Shown: piece after piece, positions 7,710 through 16,132 of the stretch
How positions within the stretch are numbered: position 1 is the stretch's first letter
Layout: every line of letters begins with the position of its first letter
NCBI GenBank assembly: GCA_964352375.1
Contig: CAYGSA010000003.1
Coordinates: 1-64,000 of the forward strand
Origin: UBA1672 sp964352375
GTDB lineage: Bacteria > Pseudomonadota > Alphaproteobacteria > Micavibrionales > Micavibrionaceae
Length of the DNA stretch: 64,000 bases
Direction of reading: 5' to 3'
Notes under the pieces: model-generated
The model's database searches: none
The model's input: only the letters and a program-made list of their open reading frames with translations
Told to the model about the DNA's origin: nothing
Translations under genes and position numbers: made by a program

Positions 7710-8792
7710 TCAAGCCGCCTTAATCAGCTTCCCCTCATCATCCAAATCACGGCGCATACAGCATTGCTCTGAACCGCTCGGGCAAATATCTTTAAACCCT
7801 TCAGCGGTGATATCATCACGGCCCACATGCGCATGCACTAAACCGGCAAGCCCCTCAATAAACGCCGGATGCGTGCCGACAGTCTGCGCGCGGTAGTATC
7901 CGTGCTGCCCCATCTTCTCAGCTTCTTCCTTATATTCAATATCCAGCTCAACCAGCGTTTCAACATGCTCTTGCGTAAAGGCATGCGGATAAATCACCAC
8001 GGCCTTTTTGTCATGCGCGGCTTTTTCAAGCGCTTCCTCCGTTGACGGCCCAATCCATTTTTTCGGCCCCACCCGCGATTGATAACAAATCTGCCAATCC
8101 AGATTTTCAATCTCTAACGCCTTGGCAATATGCTCCGCCGATTGCTCGCACTGCCATTGATACGGATCACCTTTTTTAATCACACTCTCCGGCAATCCAT
8201 GTGCAGAGAAAAGAACGCGAATATCCTTATGCCCGTCTTTAACCGCCTGGTCATATTCCGCACGAATATGCTCCGCCGAAGCCTTGATATACCCAGCGTT
8301 CCAAGGATAGCAACACACCATAGAGGAAGGCACATCACTCATCCCCGCCTGATACAGCGCCTTTTTCCAAACTTGCAAAGAAGACCACGTCGTTGTCGTC
8401 GAAAATTGCGGATAAAGCGGAGCCATAACAATCTTATCCGCGCCCCAATCCCGCACGTCACGCACGACTTGCGGGCTCATCGGATGCCAATAGCGCATGC
8501 AAATAAAGGTTTTATACTCATCATCTCCACCCGCCAAAGCAGCCTCAAGCGCATCAGCCTGCGCCATAGAATTTTCCAAAAGCGGCGATTTATCTCCAAG
8601 CTCACCATAGCTCTCACCCGCCTCACGCTTCGTGCGTTTACGCGCAATCAGCGCCGCAATAATGCACCGAAACGGAATAGGCACAGTGATAATATTCTTA
8701 TCCATGAAGAAATTCATCAAGAACGGCTTGATTGCATTTTTACAATCCGGCCCACCCAAATTAAACAAAACTACCGCAACTTTTTGGCTCAT
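7710..8792 (-). CDS. hemH: ferrochelatase
   Basis: A 360-residue enzyme that inserts Fe2+ into protoporphyrin IX to make protoheme. Family motifs are VAVVLFNLGGPD at the N-terminus, the FSAHGLP motif with the catalytic His near residue 197, and CYQSRVGPKKWIGPST, with the acidic/aromatic metal-site segments after it. A C-terminal cysteine-rich tail (ICPSGSEQCCMRRD) resembles the [2Fe-2S]-ligating extension of some alphaproteobacterial and eukaryotic ferrochelatases. The start overlaps the hemE stop by 4 bases, so the two are translationally coupled. Confidence 0.97.
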   Translation of the reverse strand: MSQKVAVVLFNLGGPDCKNAIKPFLMNFFMDKNIITVPIPFRCIIAALIARKRTKREAGESYGELGDKSPLLENSMAQADALEAALAGGDDEYKTFICMRYWHPMSPQVVRDVRDWGADKIVMAPLYPQFSTTTTWSSLQVWKKALYQAGMSDVPSSMVCCYPWNAGYIKASAEHIRAEYDQAVKDGHKDIRVLFSAHGLPESVIKKGDPYQWQCEQSAEHIAKALEIENLDWQICYQSRVGPKKWIGPSTEEALEKAAHDKKAVVIYPHAFTQEHVETLVELDIEYKEEAEKMGQHGYYRAQTVGTHPAFIEGLAGLVHAHVGRDDITAEGFKDICPSGSEQCCMRRDLDDEGKLIKAA

Positions 8793-9835
8793 AATTTACG
8801 CTCTCTGATTAATTTCACCAACTGTTCCACATGCTCCACTGGAGTATCCTTATTGATGCCATGCCCAAGGTTAAAAACAAAATTACCATTTTTTAAGTCG
8901 CTGATAATCTGCTCCACAGCCATCACCATCGTATCACCGCCCGCAAGCAAACAAATTGGGTCCAAATTCCCCTGTACAGGCACATGCGTTTGCAACGTAC
9001 GCGCTGCCCACGCCGTATCAACACTAGGGTCTAATCCAACAGCCGTCACACCTGTATCCTGAACATATTTCAAATAATTCTGCCCCGCCATACGCGGAAA
9101 ACCAATAATCGGAACATTTGGATGTGCATCCTTAACCAAATCAACAATTTTCCGTGTAGGACGAATCACAAACCTCTTGAAACTCTGCGCATCAAGCGCA
9201 CCCGCCCAACTATCAAAAATCTGGAGCGTTTCTGCGCCTGCTTCAACCTGTTTAATCAAATACGCCGCGCTAGCCTCAACCAAAATTTCCAGAAGCGTTT
9301 CAAACAATTCAGGCTCCCGGTACGCCAATGATTTCACATGCAAGAAATCCTTAGACCCGCCGCCTTCAACCATGTAACACGCAACCGTCCAAGGCGCGCC
9401 GCAAAACCCAATCAAAACCGTACTATCAAAACCCTCTTGGCTTAACATCGTACGCGTCTTGCTGAGAGCCTCATACACGGGCGTTAACGTTTTCTCAAAG
9501 CCTGAGAAACTTAAAGATTTAAAATCATCGGCACTCCTGAGAGCATTTAGCTTTGGTCCTTCCCCCTGCACAAATTCCAAGTGCTGCCCTAGCGCGTGGG
9601 GAATAACCAAAATATCAGAAAAGATAATCGCCGCATCCATACCAAAACGCCTGATCGGCTGCATCGTAATCTCAGACGCGAGCTCTGGGTTATACGCCAT
9701 ATTCAAAAACCCACCAGCTTCCGCCCGTAACGCTCGATATTCAGGCAAATAACGTCCTGCCTGCCTCATAAACCAAAACGGTATATGATCTGGCTTATGC
9801 CCACCCATTACTTCTAAAAAATTCTTCTTTGTCAT
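8789..9835 (-). CDS. hemE: uroporphyrinogen decarboxylase
   Basis: A 348-residue cytosolic enzyme decarboxylating uroporphyrinogen III to coproporphyrinogen III. Diagnostic motifs are the N-terminal PFWFMRQAGRYLPEYR (about residues 20-35), FSDILVIPHALG, GFCGAPWTVACYM and the C-terminal FNLGHGI. The ATG at 9835 (MTKKNFLEVM) is chosen; a TTG six codons upstream at 9853, preceded by AAAGGG, is a real alternative. It is the first gene of hemE-hemH-hemJ. hemE next to the origin is conserved in Caulobacter and Rickettsia. Confidence 0.97.
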   Translation of the reverse strand: MTKKNFLEVMGGHKPDHIPFWFMRQAGRYLPEYRALRAEAGGFLNMAYNPELASEITMQPIRRFGMDAAIIFSDILVIPHALGQHLEFVQGEGPKLNALRSADDFKSLSFSGFEKTLTPVYEALSKTRTMLSQEGFDSTVLIGFCGAPWTVACYMVEGGGSKDFLHVKSLAYREPELFETLLEILVEASAAYLIKQVEAGAETLQIFDSWAGALDAQSFKRFVIRPTRKIVDLVKDAHPNVPIIGFPRMAGQNYLKYVQDTGVTAVGLDPSVDTAWAARTLQTHVPVQGNLDPICLLAGGDTMVMAVEQIISDLKNGNFVFNLGHGINKDTPVEHVEQLVKLIRERKL

Positions 9836-10261
9836 ACCTGCATACTTTCTCAAATCACCCTTTCTCGCAAGTCTGATTTATAAATATATTATTTAATTTA
9901 AAAGGGAGTAGTAAGAAGTAGGGGCTGTGTATATCTAGGATAAAAACTTTCCCCCATTTTACTCACAATCGCCTTCTTCTTTTAATAACGAGATTCTCTG
10001 ACGAGTCGATCCTGTCGAGTCATTTTTTTCATTTTTGCGATTCCAACTTTCCCACAATGGGATGACTCACCTTGGGACACATAGCATGGAATCTGCATAA
10101 CTTCGTCCACCAATCTATACAAATTTACCCCCGTGAGTCCCTAACAGAGTTTTACACGCCCAGACTCTTGATTTTTATACATATTCGCCGCACACTGGCC
10201 TTTGAAAGACAACAAAAACGAATCACCCTATGTTTGATGAATCCTACACACAATTAGAATC
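9836..10261. other. oriC: candidate chromosomal replication origin (oriC)
   Basis: This roughly 390-base gap lies upstream of hemE, the position of Cori in Caulobacter. It holds an AT-rich stretch at about 9877-9905 and eleven GANTC motifs between 9992 and 10261 (starting at 9992, 10003, 10017, 10039, 10064, 10089, 10135, 10163, 10220, 10239, 10257), where about one is expected by chance. Near-matches to the DnaA box (one mismatch each) are TGTGTATAT at 9926 and TTATACATA at 10175. The last two GANTC sites lie inside the next gene. Genes on both sides read away from the region. No perfect DnaA box was found, so this is a strong candidate and not proof. Confidence 0.6.
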
Positions 10262-10850
10262 TGATGAAATCGCATCCATTACCGATGTGATTAACAAACA
10301 CGTCGATGGCAGCATTTTTGACCCACTCGAGACTACAATTCTTGCAATTGATATCCCGTTCTATAAAGGCCACCGTTTCCTCGACATTGCTGATCATGCA
10401 ACAAATCCTCCACTACAGCGCTATGTGATGCAAAAACACGATACGCAAGATTTTGTCATTATCGATTACCGTTATCAAACAATATACGATTATAACGCCG
10501 CCGCAGAGATCAGTTTAAATAAAAAAAATATTATCGATTATGTGCGCTTTTATTTTGATCACGTTAAAGGCCGTCATGGAAAATTCAAAATTTGTGAGAG
10601 CGCTGAGCATATAAATTGGAAAGACGAACCCCCTGCCATCGTCAAAAAAACACTCAATGACACACTCCAGCCGCTCGTGATAAAAGAAGAAAAAAAAGAC
10701 GGTGGATTTATCATACACGGTCACATGATGTTAAAAGACGCGTTGTTTACGACCAACATCATCATCGATAAAACTGGCCGCGTGACCATGACCGATCATG
10801 AAATCCTCATTGAAGACATCCCCGTCCTGGATGCGGCGCTGGGGCAGTAG
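10230..10850 (+). CDS. hypothetical protein next to the candidate origin
   Basis: A 206-residue soluble, His/Asp-rich protein (MFDESYTQLESDEIASI...). I recognise no family. Visible features are a hydrophobic strand-rich N-terminal half (ETTILAIDIPFYKG), a region with several Tyr/Asp (FVIIDYRYQTIYDYNAA) and a beta-rich C-terminal part. No signal peptide or membrane span is seen. It is separated by 12 bases from the next small gene and probably co-transcribed with it. Its first codons carry two of the clustered GANTC sites. Confidence 0.7.
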   Translation: MFDESYTQLESDEIASITDVINKHVDGSIFDPLETTILAIDIPFYKGHRFLDIADHATNPPLQRYVMQKHDTQDFVIIDYRYQTIYDYNAAAEISLNKKNIIDYVRFYFDHVKGRHGKFKICESAEHINWKDEPPAIVKKTLNDTLQPLVIKEEKKDGGFIIHGHMMLKDALFTTNIIIDKTGRVTMTDHEILIEDIPVLDAALGQ

Positions 10851-10862
10851 GGGTTAAAAAAT

Positions 10863-11111
10863 ATGGAAAATTTTTCTGAAGAATTTGGATTATCAACTGA
10901 CATACCAGAAACAATTTCTGGAATATTAGGTAATATCGAAGTACAAGCTTATCTCAATGATAAAAATCTAACGCTAAACTTTCCAAGAATTTTCAATAAC
11001 CAAGACTTGGCAACGATATATGATAAGATTTTTAAATCTTTCCCAACAGCAAAAGCTTGGCGCACTGCATCTGATAAACGCATTATTCAGATCGCAACGG
11101 CAGATATATAG
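10863..11111 (+). CDS. small hypothetical protein
   Basis: An 82-residue soluble protein starting MENFSEEFGLSTDIPETIS. It starts 12 bases after the preceding gene, after a GGGG run that could serve as its ribosome site. No motif, signal or membrane segment is visible. It is likely the second gene of a two-gene operon beside the candidate origin. Confidence 0.55.
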   Translation: MENFSEEFGLSTDIPETISGILGNIEVQAYLNDKNLTLNFPRIFNNQDLATIYDKIFKSFPTAKAWRTASDKRIIQIATADI

Positions 11112-11141
11112 CCCATTTCTTAACCCCATCTTCACCTCGTA

Positions 11142-11156
11142 TTAACACGCTGTTAA
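11142..11156. promoter_or_regulatory. CtrA-type binding site
   Basis: TTAACACGCTGTTAA fits TTAA-N7-TTAA, the full CtrA box of alphaproteobacteria, and is also a perfect inverted repeat (TTAACA-CGC-TGTTAA). It lies 150 bases upstream of the ATG at 11306. A half-site-like TTAATCAT is at about 11215. It may place the downstream gene pair under cell-cycle control; a different dyad-binding repressor is also possible. Confidence 0.5.
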
Positions 11157-11305
11157 CGCACAAAACATTTTTCCCAAAAAAATCAAAGAAACCTGTTTTT
11201 GGTAGGGTTTCGTTAATCATTTGCGCGCAATAATGAACATGTCAGCAAGATCACCGCTGACGCATGGGCATTCTGTAGATAAACAAATTGGTTAGGGAAC
11301 CAGCC

Positions 11306-12634
11306 ATGAGCAACAATTACGAAGATTTTCTTAGCGCGCACCTTACGGAGCATCAAGTCTGTGGCGTAGCGTATACTTTAGATGGTGACCAACCAGTCAT
11401 ATGTACATATGTCGGCGACCAGCCGCTATTCTACATTGATGAAACAGACATTACAGAAGAAGAGGAAGATTACCTCGACCTCGATCAACTCGGCCTTCTT
11501 GCCGATGAAATGCGTGTCCTGAAAGAAGAAATCGTAGGCCTTGATGACATGACAAAATATATCCCCGAGACAACGCTTCGCAGTTACACGGAATTTTCTG
11601 AAAACGCGGAGAGCCTCTCAGAATGCATGAATTTCTATTTAACAGACAAAGAACAAGCCACGCGTATTGAAACAATTAAAGACATGCTTTCACAAAGCCG
11701 CCTCGCCGCTGCTTATATGAACACATTTGAAAAATTTGACGGCAAGATCATCATGAGTGAACAAGTAGAAAGTGTGTCATATGACCGCAAAGCTTGTGCA
11801 ATCGTTCTGAACCCGCACATGAATTTAACAGATCACGTTCTTCTAATGGCACGTGAACTTCGCCGCCACTGGCAACACCGTCAGGGGGTTTTGATTAACC
11901 CAATGACATTCACGCCAGAAAAAGCAATTCTTATTAACCGCGCACAAGATGCAGATCTCGCGATCGCAATCGTGCGCACCGCTTGGGAGCTTCAGCTCGC
12001 AGGCCATAGAGATGTGTGGGAGCGGGTTGAAAACTCTCCTCTCTCTGACTTAGGCCGTGCCTTTTCACGCGAAGCCTTCATTAACTTCCGAACCGTCAAT
12101 GACGGCACCGCAAGCGCCGCAGTGTTCGAAAGCTGGTTCCTGTCAGAGCGCTGTCGCGGCCTTGATAAAAAACTTATCAAGGCAATGCTGGCAGATTACA
12201 GTGGGTATGTGTTCGAAAACGCATCATCTTCCGATCAAATCACAGTCGAATTGCTCTCAAAGCTTGGCGAAATGCCATTCGGCAAAAATTACCTTGCGCC
12301 GCACGTTGCGACAATTACTGATGACCCAATTTTCGCAGAAGTGCGTGACCGTTCCAGCGCGAATTTCCTTTGGTTCATAAAGTTCGAGCGTTCTTACAAA
12401 GAAACGGAACAAGAGTTGCAAGAAGACTCAGATCTATCCACACATGACATCCGTCATAATTTGATTGAGGAAAAGGGTCTAAGAGAGAATGGAACCGCAA
12501 AGAGTGCCGATATTCTACAACTTGGTGAATTCAGAAAACCAAGTACGTCGAAAAAATCTCAAAAACTATCTCAAGCCAAAAACAATAACGGCGCAGAGAT
12601 CATCGACCTCAGACGTTGGTCCCAAAAAGGATAA
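11306..12634 (+). CDS. DUF6782-like putative metallopeptidase, degenerate active site
   Basis: A 442-residue soluble protein. An acidic N-terminal part is followed by a helical core around residues 180-300 with ARELRRHWQHR, then RAQDADLAIAIVRTAWEL and AAVFESWF. This layout resembles the DUF6782 putative metallopeptidases, in which a HELRHxxQ helix is expected; here the first and last His of HExxH are Arg, so zinc binding is doubtful. The C-terminus is Lys-rich and disordered. The ATG at 11306 follows TTAGGGAAC, a good ribosome site; a TTG six codons earlier is less likely. It is paralogous to the next gene. The function is unknown. Confidence 0.65.
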   Translation: MSNNYEDFLSAHLTEHQVCGVAYTLDGDQPVICTYVGDQPLFYIDETDITEEEEDYLDLDQLGLLADEMRVLKEEIVGLDDMTKYIPETTLRSYTEFSENAESLSECMNFYLTDKEQATRIETIKDMLSQSRLAAAYMNTFEKFDGKIIMSEQVESVSYDRKACAIVLNPHMNLTDHVLLMARELRRHWQHRQGVLINPMTFTPEKAILINRAQDADLAIAIVRTAWELQLAGHRDVWERVENSPLSDLGRAFSREAFINFRTVNDGTASAAVFESWFLSERCRGLDKKLIKAMLADYSGYVFENASSSDQITVELLSKLGEMPFGKNYLAPHVATITDDPIFAEVRDRSSANFLWFIKFERSYKETEQELQEDSDLSTHDIRHNLIEEKGLRENGTAKSADILQLGEFRKPSTSKKSQKLSQAKNNNGAEIIDLRRWSQKG

Positions 12635-12668
12635 CGCGTTTTTCTACTACTCGAGTAAAGGCGAAAGC

Positions 12669-13709
12669 ATGGCGGATCATTTCTCAAACGGCTCCCCAAA
12701 TGAAAACAAAGTCAACAACAAAAAAATAATTGATTGTCTAGACTCTCCTGTGGATTGTTTTAAACTGCCCGACATTAACCGTTGGCATTTCGCCGAATTA
12801 ATGTGTGAAAACATGAATCTAGACTATTTCGATGAAGCAGAGGGATGCGATATCTTCGATTACGAAGATATATTATCGTGGTGCGTAAACGCCTTGGACG
12901 AAAGTCCAACAGGCCGCCTCATGTTGCTCGAAGCCATCGACAAAGACTGGGTTCTCGGCCTCGACGACCTTGCTGGCTCTGATTACTGCATCGACGTAGA
13001 CCTCAAAACACTCACCCTTGATAATAACGCACTCGTGCCCTCCTCGCTTGGGCGCTCTGTCTATTTCAGAAACGTAACCCTAATTACAATGATTAAGGCG
13101 CTGCGCGATATCTGGCAGGAAAAACGCTATGGCGGGTTCGATGATACCTATTCGCCTGAACACGTTATGATGATGGAACGCATCCGCGCCGCCGACCTTG
13201 ATGTCATATCAATTATGGTCGCATGGGAATTGCGCTCCGAAGAGCATACAGATATCTGGCGTCACATGATTGGGTCTGACATTGGCGATATGGCGATGTC
13301 ATATTCGGGATATCTGGAACGCGACCCAACCTCCGCCTTTAACGGTCAGGCCTCGCGCGCCGCCTTTAAACAATGGTTCCGAGGCGAAGATCGCGTGAAT
13401 GCCTGCGACCAAGACACACTTGATTATCTGGATGACGTTTTAATGTCATGCGGCCCTGAAAGCTTCGGCCAGAAAAAACCAAGCAAAATGAATATCGAAA
13501 TGCTGTCATGCTTGCCTGATAAAACGGCTTATTTACAAGGGCAGGGCAGTGAAATTCTAGGCGATCCGCTCTATTCTTCAATTGATAACGAATTCAACCA
13601 AAGCCACCTCTTCCATATTATGTATGATATGCAGGCAACAATCGTCGAAGATGTCCCGTTCCGCGACGCAGCTCTGGCGGCAAAAATTTTCCCTAAAGAA
13701 AAGAGCTAG
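12669..13709 (+). CDS. DUF6782-like protein, paralogue of the preceding gene
   Basis: A 346-residue soluble acidic protein. The core matches its neighbour: a helix MIKALRDIWQEKR in place of the HExxH helix, then RIRAADLDVISIMVAWELRSE, DIWRHMIGSDIGDMA and ASRAAFKQWFRGE. The metal-binding His residues are absent, so catalysis is unlikely unless other residues substitute. The ATG at 12669 has AAAGG about 8 bases before it and begins 34 bases after the upstream stop; the frame is open further upstream but would overlap the first gene. It is probably co-transcribed with its paralogue. Confidence 0.65.
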   Translation: MADHFSNGSPNENKVNNKKIIDCLDSPVDCFKLPDINRWHFAELMCENMNLDYFDEAEGCDIFDYEDILSWCVNALDESPTGRLMLLEAIDKDWVLGLDDLAGSDYCIDVDLKTLTLDNNALVPSSLGRSVYFRNVTLITMIKALRDIWQEKRYGGFDDTYSPEHVMMMERIRAADLDVISIMVAWELRSEEHTDIWRHMIGSDIGDMAMSYSGYLERDPTSAFNGQASRAAFKQWFRGEDRVNACDQDTLDYLDDVLMSCGPESFGQKKPSKMNIEMLSCLPDKTAYLQGQGSEILGDPLYSSIDNEFNQSHLFHIMYDMQATIVEDVPFRDAALAAKIFPKEKS

Positions 13710-14143
13710 GCCAGTTCTACCGTTTTCACGTCTACTGCCTCTGACCTCAAAGCCAAACGTTGCGCTAACGGCATGTTTAACACTCTAAAAAGAACGGTCG
13801 TATCAAGGTCTTCAATCAAGTCGACATCGTGCTCATGACCCATAATTTTTTGCACATCGCTTAAATCACCAATTTTACTGCCTTCGGAAAAAGACAAATT
13901 TTTATCAAGTCTACGCCGCAAATATCCCTCTGCAAGAGCATACAAGGCACCGGACTGTTTAGGCTGAAGGCGGTTTATAACGTCATCCGCGGTCTTTTCT
14001 TGATCTCTACTAAGCTGCGGTCTGGAAGACCAAAATACTTGCGCTTCTGCCCTTGAAATTGCAGGTACCGCTGGCGCAGAAGCCACGGCAGTGCGCCACG
14101 ATCTAGGTAAAACGCCTAATAAGCCTTGAATTGAAAATCCCAT
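13706..14143 (-). CDS. hypothetical protein
   Basis: A 145-residue protein facing the DUF6782 pair and overlapping its end by 4 bases. The N-terminus is mildly hydrophobic (MGFSIQGLLGVLP) followed by an Ala/Pro stretch; the rest is helical and charged (DVINRLQPKQSGALYALAEG). There is no recognisable family, clear signal peptide or membrane span. Confidence 0.55.
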   Translation of the reverse strand: MGFSIQGLLGVLPRSWRTAVASAPAVPAISRAEAQVFWSSRPQLSRDQEKTADDVINRLQPKQSGALYALAEGYLRRRLDKNLSFSEGSKIGDLSDVQKIMGHEHDVDLIEDLDTTVLFRVLNMPLAQRLALRSEAVDVKTVELA

Positions 14144-14256
14144 AAAACCACCATTTTTTTATCGTTAGTTACATTAGCATAACAAAAAATCCCAAACGAA
14201 CATATAAAATTAAGACCACAGATGCAAAAATCATGTTTATTTGGTAAACTGTTTCT

Positions 14257-14649
14257 ATGAACGACGCAAAAAAATACACACCAGGGCAAATCCTGTCCAT
14301 CAGATGGTACGCAGGCATTCAGCATGACGGAATTTATGCAGGTGACGATAAAGTCATCGCCGCTTCAAAACGCACAGGCAAGGTGTGTGAGCAAACAGTA
14401 TTAGAATTCTCAGCTGGGCGTAAAATCAGATCAAAAGGCTACCCCAGCGAAAGCCCACCACACATCGTTGTGGCGTTAGCTCGTGCAAAAATAGGTAAGA
14501 AATATAATTTGATCGGCTATAACTGCCAACATTTCGCCAGCGAATGCCACGGCCAAAAACACTCCCGCCAACTCCGCTCGGTGCTTCTATCAACCGCAGG
14601 CTTCACCGCCCTAGCCATCCTCTCCCGCGGTCGGATATTCAGAGCCTAG
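14257..14649 (+). CDS. LRAT-fold (NlpC/P60 superfamily) thiol acyltransferase/hydrolase
   Basis: A 130-residue single-domain protein. QHDGIYAGDDKVI supplies the catalytic His of the LRAT-like fold, and YNCQHFASEC supplies the catalytic Cys in the usual NCxHF signature near residue 90. A hydrophobic C-terminal segment (SVLLSTAGFTALAIL) may anchor it to membrane. LRAT-like enzymes transfer or hydrolyse acyl groups on lipids; a bacterial substrate cannot be deduced. It is monocistronic and its end overlaps a convergent gene by 4 bases. Confidence 0.75.
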   Translation: MNDAKKYTPGQILSIRWYAGIQHDGIYAGDDKVIAASKRTGKVCEQTVLEFSAGRKIRSKGYPSESPPHIVVALARAKIGKKYNLIGYNCQHFASECHGQKHSRQLRSVLLSTAGFTALAILSRGRIFRA

Positions 14650-14954
14650 AAAAAGTCGTAATCTTCGCCTTCACCGCCAACAGTAAGATAATCGAAAATC
14701 GAAATCCCATCAAACGCACCGCGTTCATTATCGCTTGCCCTCTCAGCCATAAACATAACATCCTGTGCGCTGACCTTGCCTTTTAAATCTTCAAAACCGT
14801 CCGCATCCAAAACCGCCTGAACCTCATCCAAAGTCGGTGTTCTGTATGGTTTCGCCGCAATATCTTCCGCTGTGCGTTGATCCCAATCAAGAAAATGATC
14901 ATTCGCCTTTTGCAAGGCCTCATCATATATCGTAAGTGCAAGTGCAGTATTCAC
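14646..14954 (-). CDS. small hypothetical protein downstream of queF
   Basis: A 102-residue acidic protein (MNTALALTIYDEALQKANDHF...) starting 5 bases after the queF stop, so probably the last gene of the que operon. It has no cysteine pair, signal or membrane span. The motif-like middle (RTPTLDEVQAVLDADGFEDL) is not one I can name. A role in queuosine metabolism is only suggested by position. Confidence 0.6.
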   Translation of the reverse strand: MNTALALTIYDEALQKANDHFLDWDQRTAEDIAAKPYRTPTLDEVQAVLDADGFEDLKGKVSAQDVMFMAERASDNERGAFDGISIFDYLTVGGEGEDYDFF

Positions 14955-14959
14955 AAGCG

Positions 14960-15424
14960 CTAACCCCGCCCACGATAACCATCAACTTTTTGTTCAGGAA
15001 TCCAAATGCCTTTCGGTGGCTCACCGCTTTGGTAGAACACATCAATCGGCAAACCGCCGCGCGGATACCAATATCCACCGATGCGCAGCCAAACAGGAAT
15101 CGCTTTTTTAATAATGCGCTGGGCGATCTCGAGGGTGCAATCCTCGTGAAACGCGCCGTGATTGCGGAACGACCCAAGAAACAGCTTGAGAGACTTGCTC
15201 TCGATCAAAAACTTGTTCGGCACATAATCAATCACCAGATGCGCAAAATCCGGCGCCCCCGTCAGCGGGCAAAGCGATGTAAATTCAGGCGCGGTAAAAC
15301 GCACGCAATACGGCATGTCTTGTTTTGGATTTTCAACGCGCTCCAAAACCGCCTTTTCAGGGCTTTCTGGAAGTGGCGTATGACTGCCAAGTTGCTCTAA
15401 ATTCTCATAAATATTGTCGCTCAT
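14960..15424 (-). CDS. queF: NADPH-dependent 7-cyano-7-deazaguanine reductase QueF
   Basis: A 154-residue short (type I) QueF reducing the nitrile of preQ0 to preQ1. Catalytic Cys is in EFTSLCPLTGAPDFA near residue 52; the NADPH motif ESKSLKLFLGSFRNHGAFHE, with catalytic Asp in DFAHL, is intact. It is the fourth enzyme gene of queC-queD-queE-queF, 3 bases after queE. Its presence shows that this cell makes preQ1 and queuosine, not only preQ0. Confidence 0.96.
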   Translation of the reverse strand: MSDNIYENLEQLGSHTPLPESPEKAVLERVENPKQDMPYCVRFTAPEFTSLCPLTGAPDFAHLVIDYVPNKFLIESKSLKLFLGSFRNHGAFHEDCTLEIAQRIIKKAIPVWLRIGGYWYPRGGLPIDVFYQSGEPPKGIWIPEQKVDGYRGRG

Positions 15425-15427
15425 AGA

Positions 15428-16132
15428 CTAAACTCCCTTTTCGTTACCCCATAACAGCACATGCAGTTGCGGCAGCACAATAGCTTTGTACCACCCATCG
15501 GCGTTCACCTTATCCACCAGCCAGCGCATTTTCGCCATCAGCGCATCTGTGTCAGCATCACCATCAACATTTTCATTAACAGGCTGAAGATAAATCGGCA
15601 GATCAGGGTAACGCCCCGCCGCACCCCGCGCATAATCATAATCCGCAATGTCCAAAACAGGAATCTTAAGCGCGATGTCAGGCCTACCAGCCGCCGCTGT
15701 CAAACACGCATCAAACGCATCCCAATCCGTCTCCATCTGACTGCTCGGTGGCTTGGGTGAAAGCGTCAGCACGTCCAAATCCTTAAACCAATCCGCCGCA
15801 ATCGAGCCTTGCGTCTCCAGCGCAAACCGGTACCCTTTGGCCTGCCCCAGCGTGATCAAATCGCCAAGCGGCTGGATCGCAGGGTTCCCGCCCGATAACG
15901 TCACCATCAAAGCCGCGCCGCCCGATAAATCTTCAATCCGCCCGAATATCTCTGCCGCGCTCATTGGTTCCCATTCATGGCGAAATTCTGAATCTACGGC
16001 GTGCAACGTATCACACCAGCTACACCGATAATCACACCCGCCCGTACGCACAAATACCGTTGGCTGCCCGATCAGCGCACCTTCCCCCTGAATGGTTGGC
16101 CCAAAAATTTCTGAAACGCGGATACTGCTCAT
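15428..16132 (-). CDS. queE: 7-carboxy-7-deazaguanine synthase QueE
   Basis: A 234-residue radical SAM enzyme converting carboxytetrahydropterin to 7-carboxy-7-deazaguanine. The N-terminus FGPTIQGEGALIGQPTVFVR and the CDYRCSWCDT cluster motif (near residues 33-42, CxxxCxxC type) are diagnostic, with the glycine-rich VTLSGGNPA SAM segment. The start overlaps queD by 4 bases. Confidence 0.96.
   Translation of the reverse strand: MSSIRVSEIFGPTIQGEGALIGQPTVFVRTGGCDYRCSWCDTLHAVDSEFRHEWEPMSAAEIFGRIEDLSGGAALMVTLSGGNPAIQPLGDLITLGQAKGYRFALETQGSIAADWFKDLDVLTLSPKPPSSQMETDWDAFDACLTAAAGRPDIALKIPVLDIADYDYARGAAGRYPDLPIYLQPVNENVDGDADTDALMAKMRWLVDKVNADGWYKAIVLPQLHVLLWGNEKGV

Noticed and set aside
8130..9062. 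310-codon open frame on the plus strand opposite hemH and hemE
   Set aside because: It is antisense to two certain genes and its translation is Arg/His/Ile-rich low-quality sequence without motifs.
10048..10056. TTTCCCACA as a DnaA box in the candidate origin
   Set aside because: Two mismatches to TTATnCACA; counted as noise.
10072..10257. 61-codon plus-strand frame in the candidate origin
   Set aside because: No ribosome site, no recognisable protein, and it runs into the next gene; the region is better explained as non-coding.
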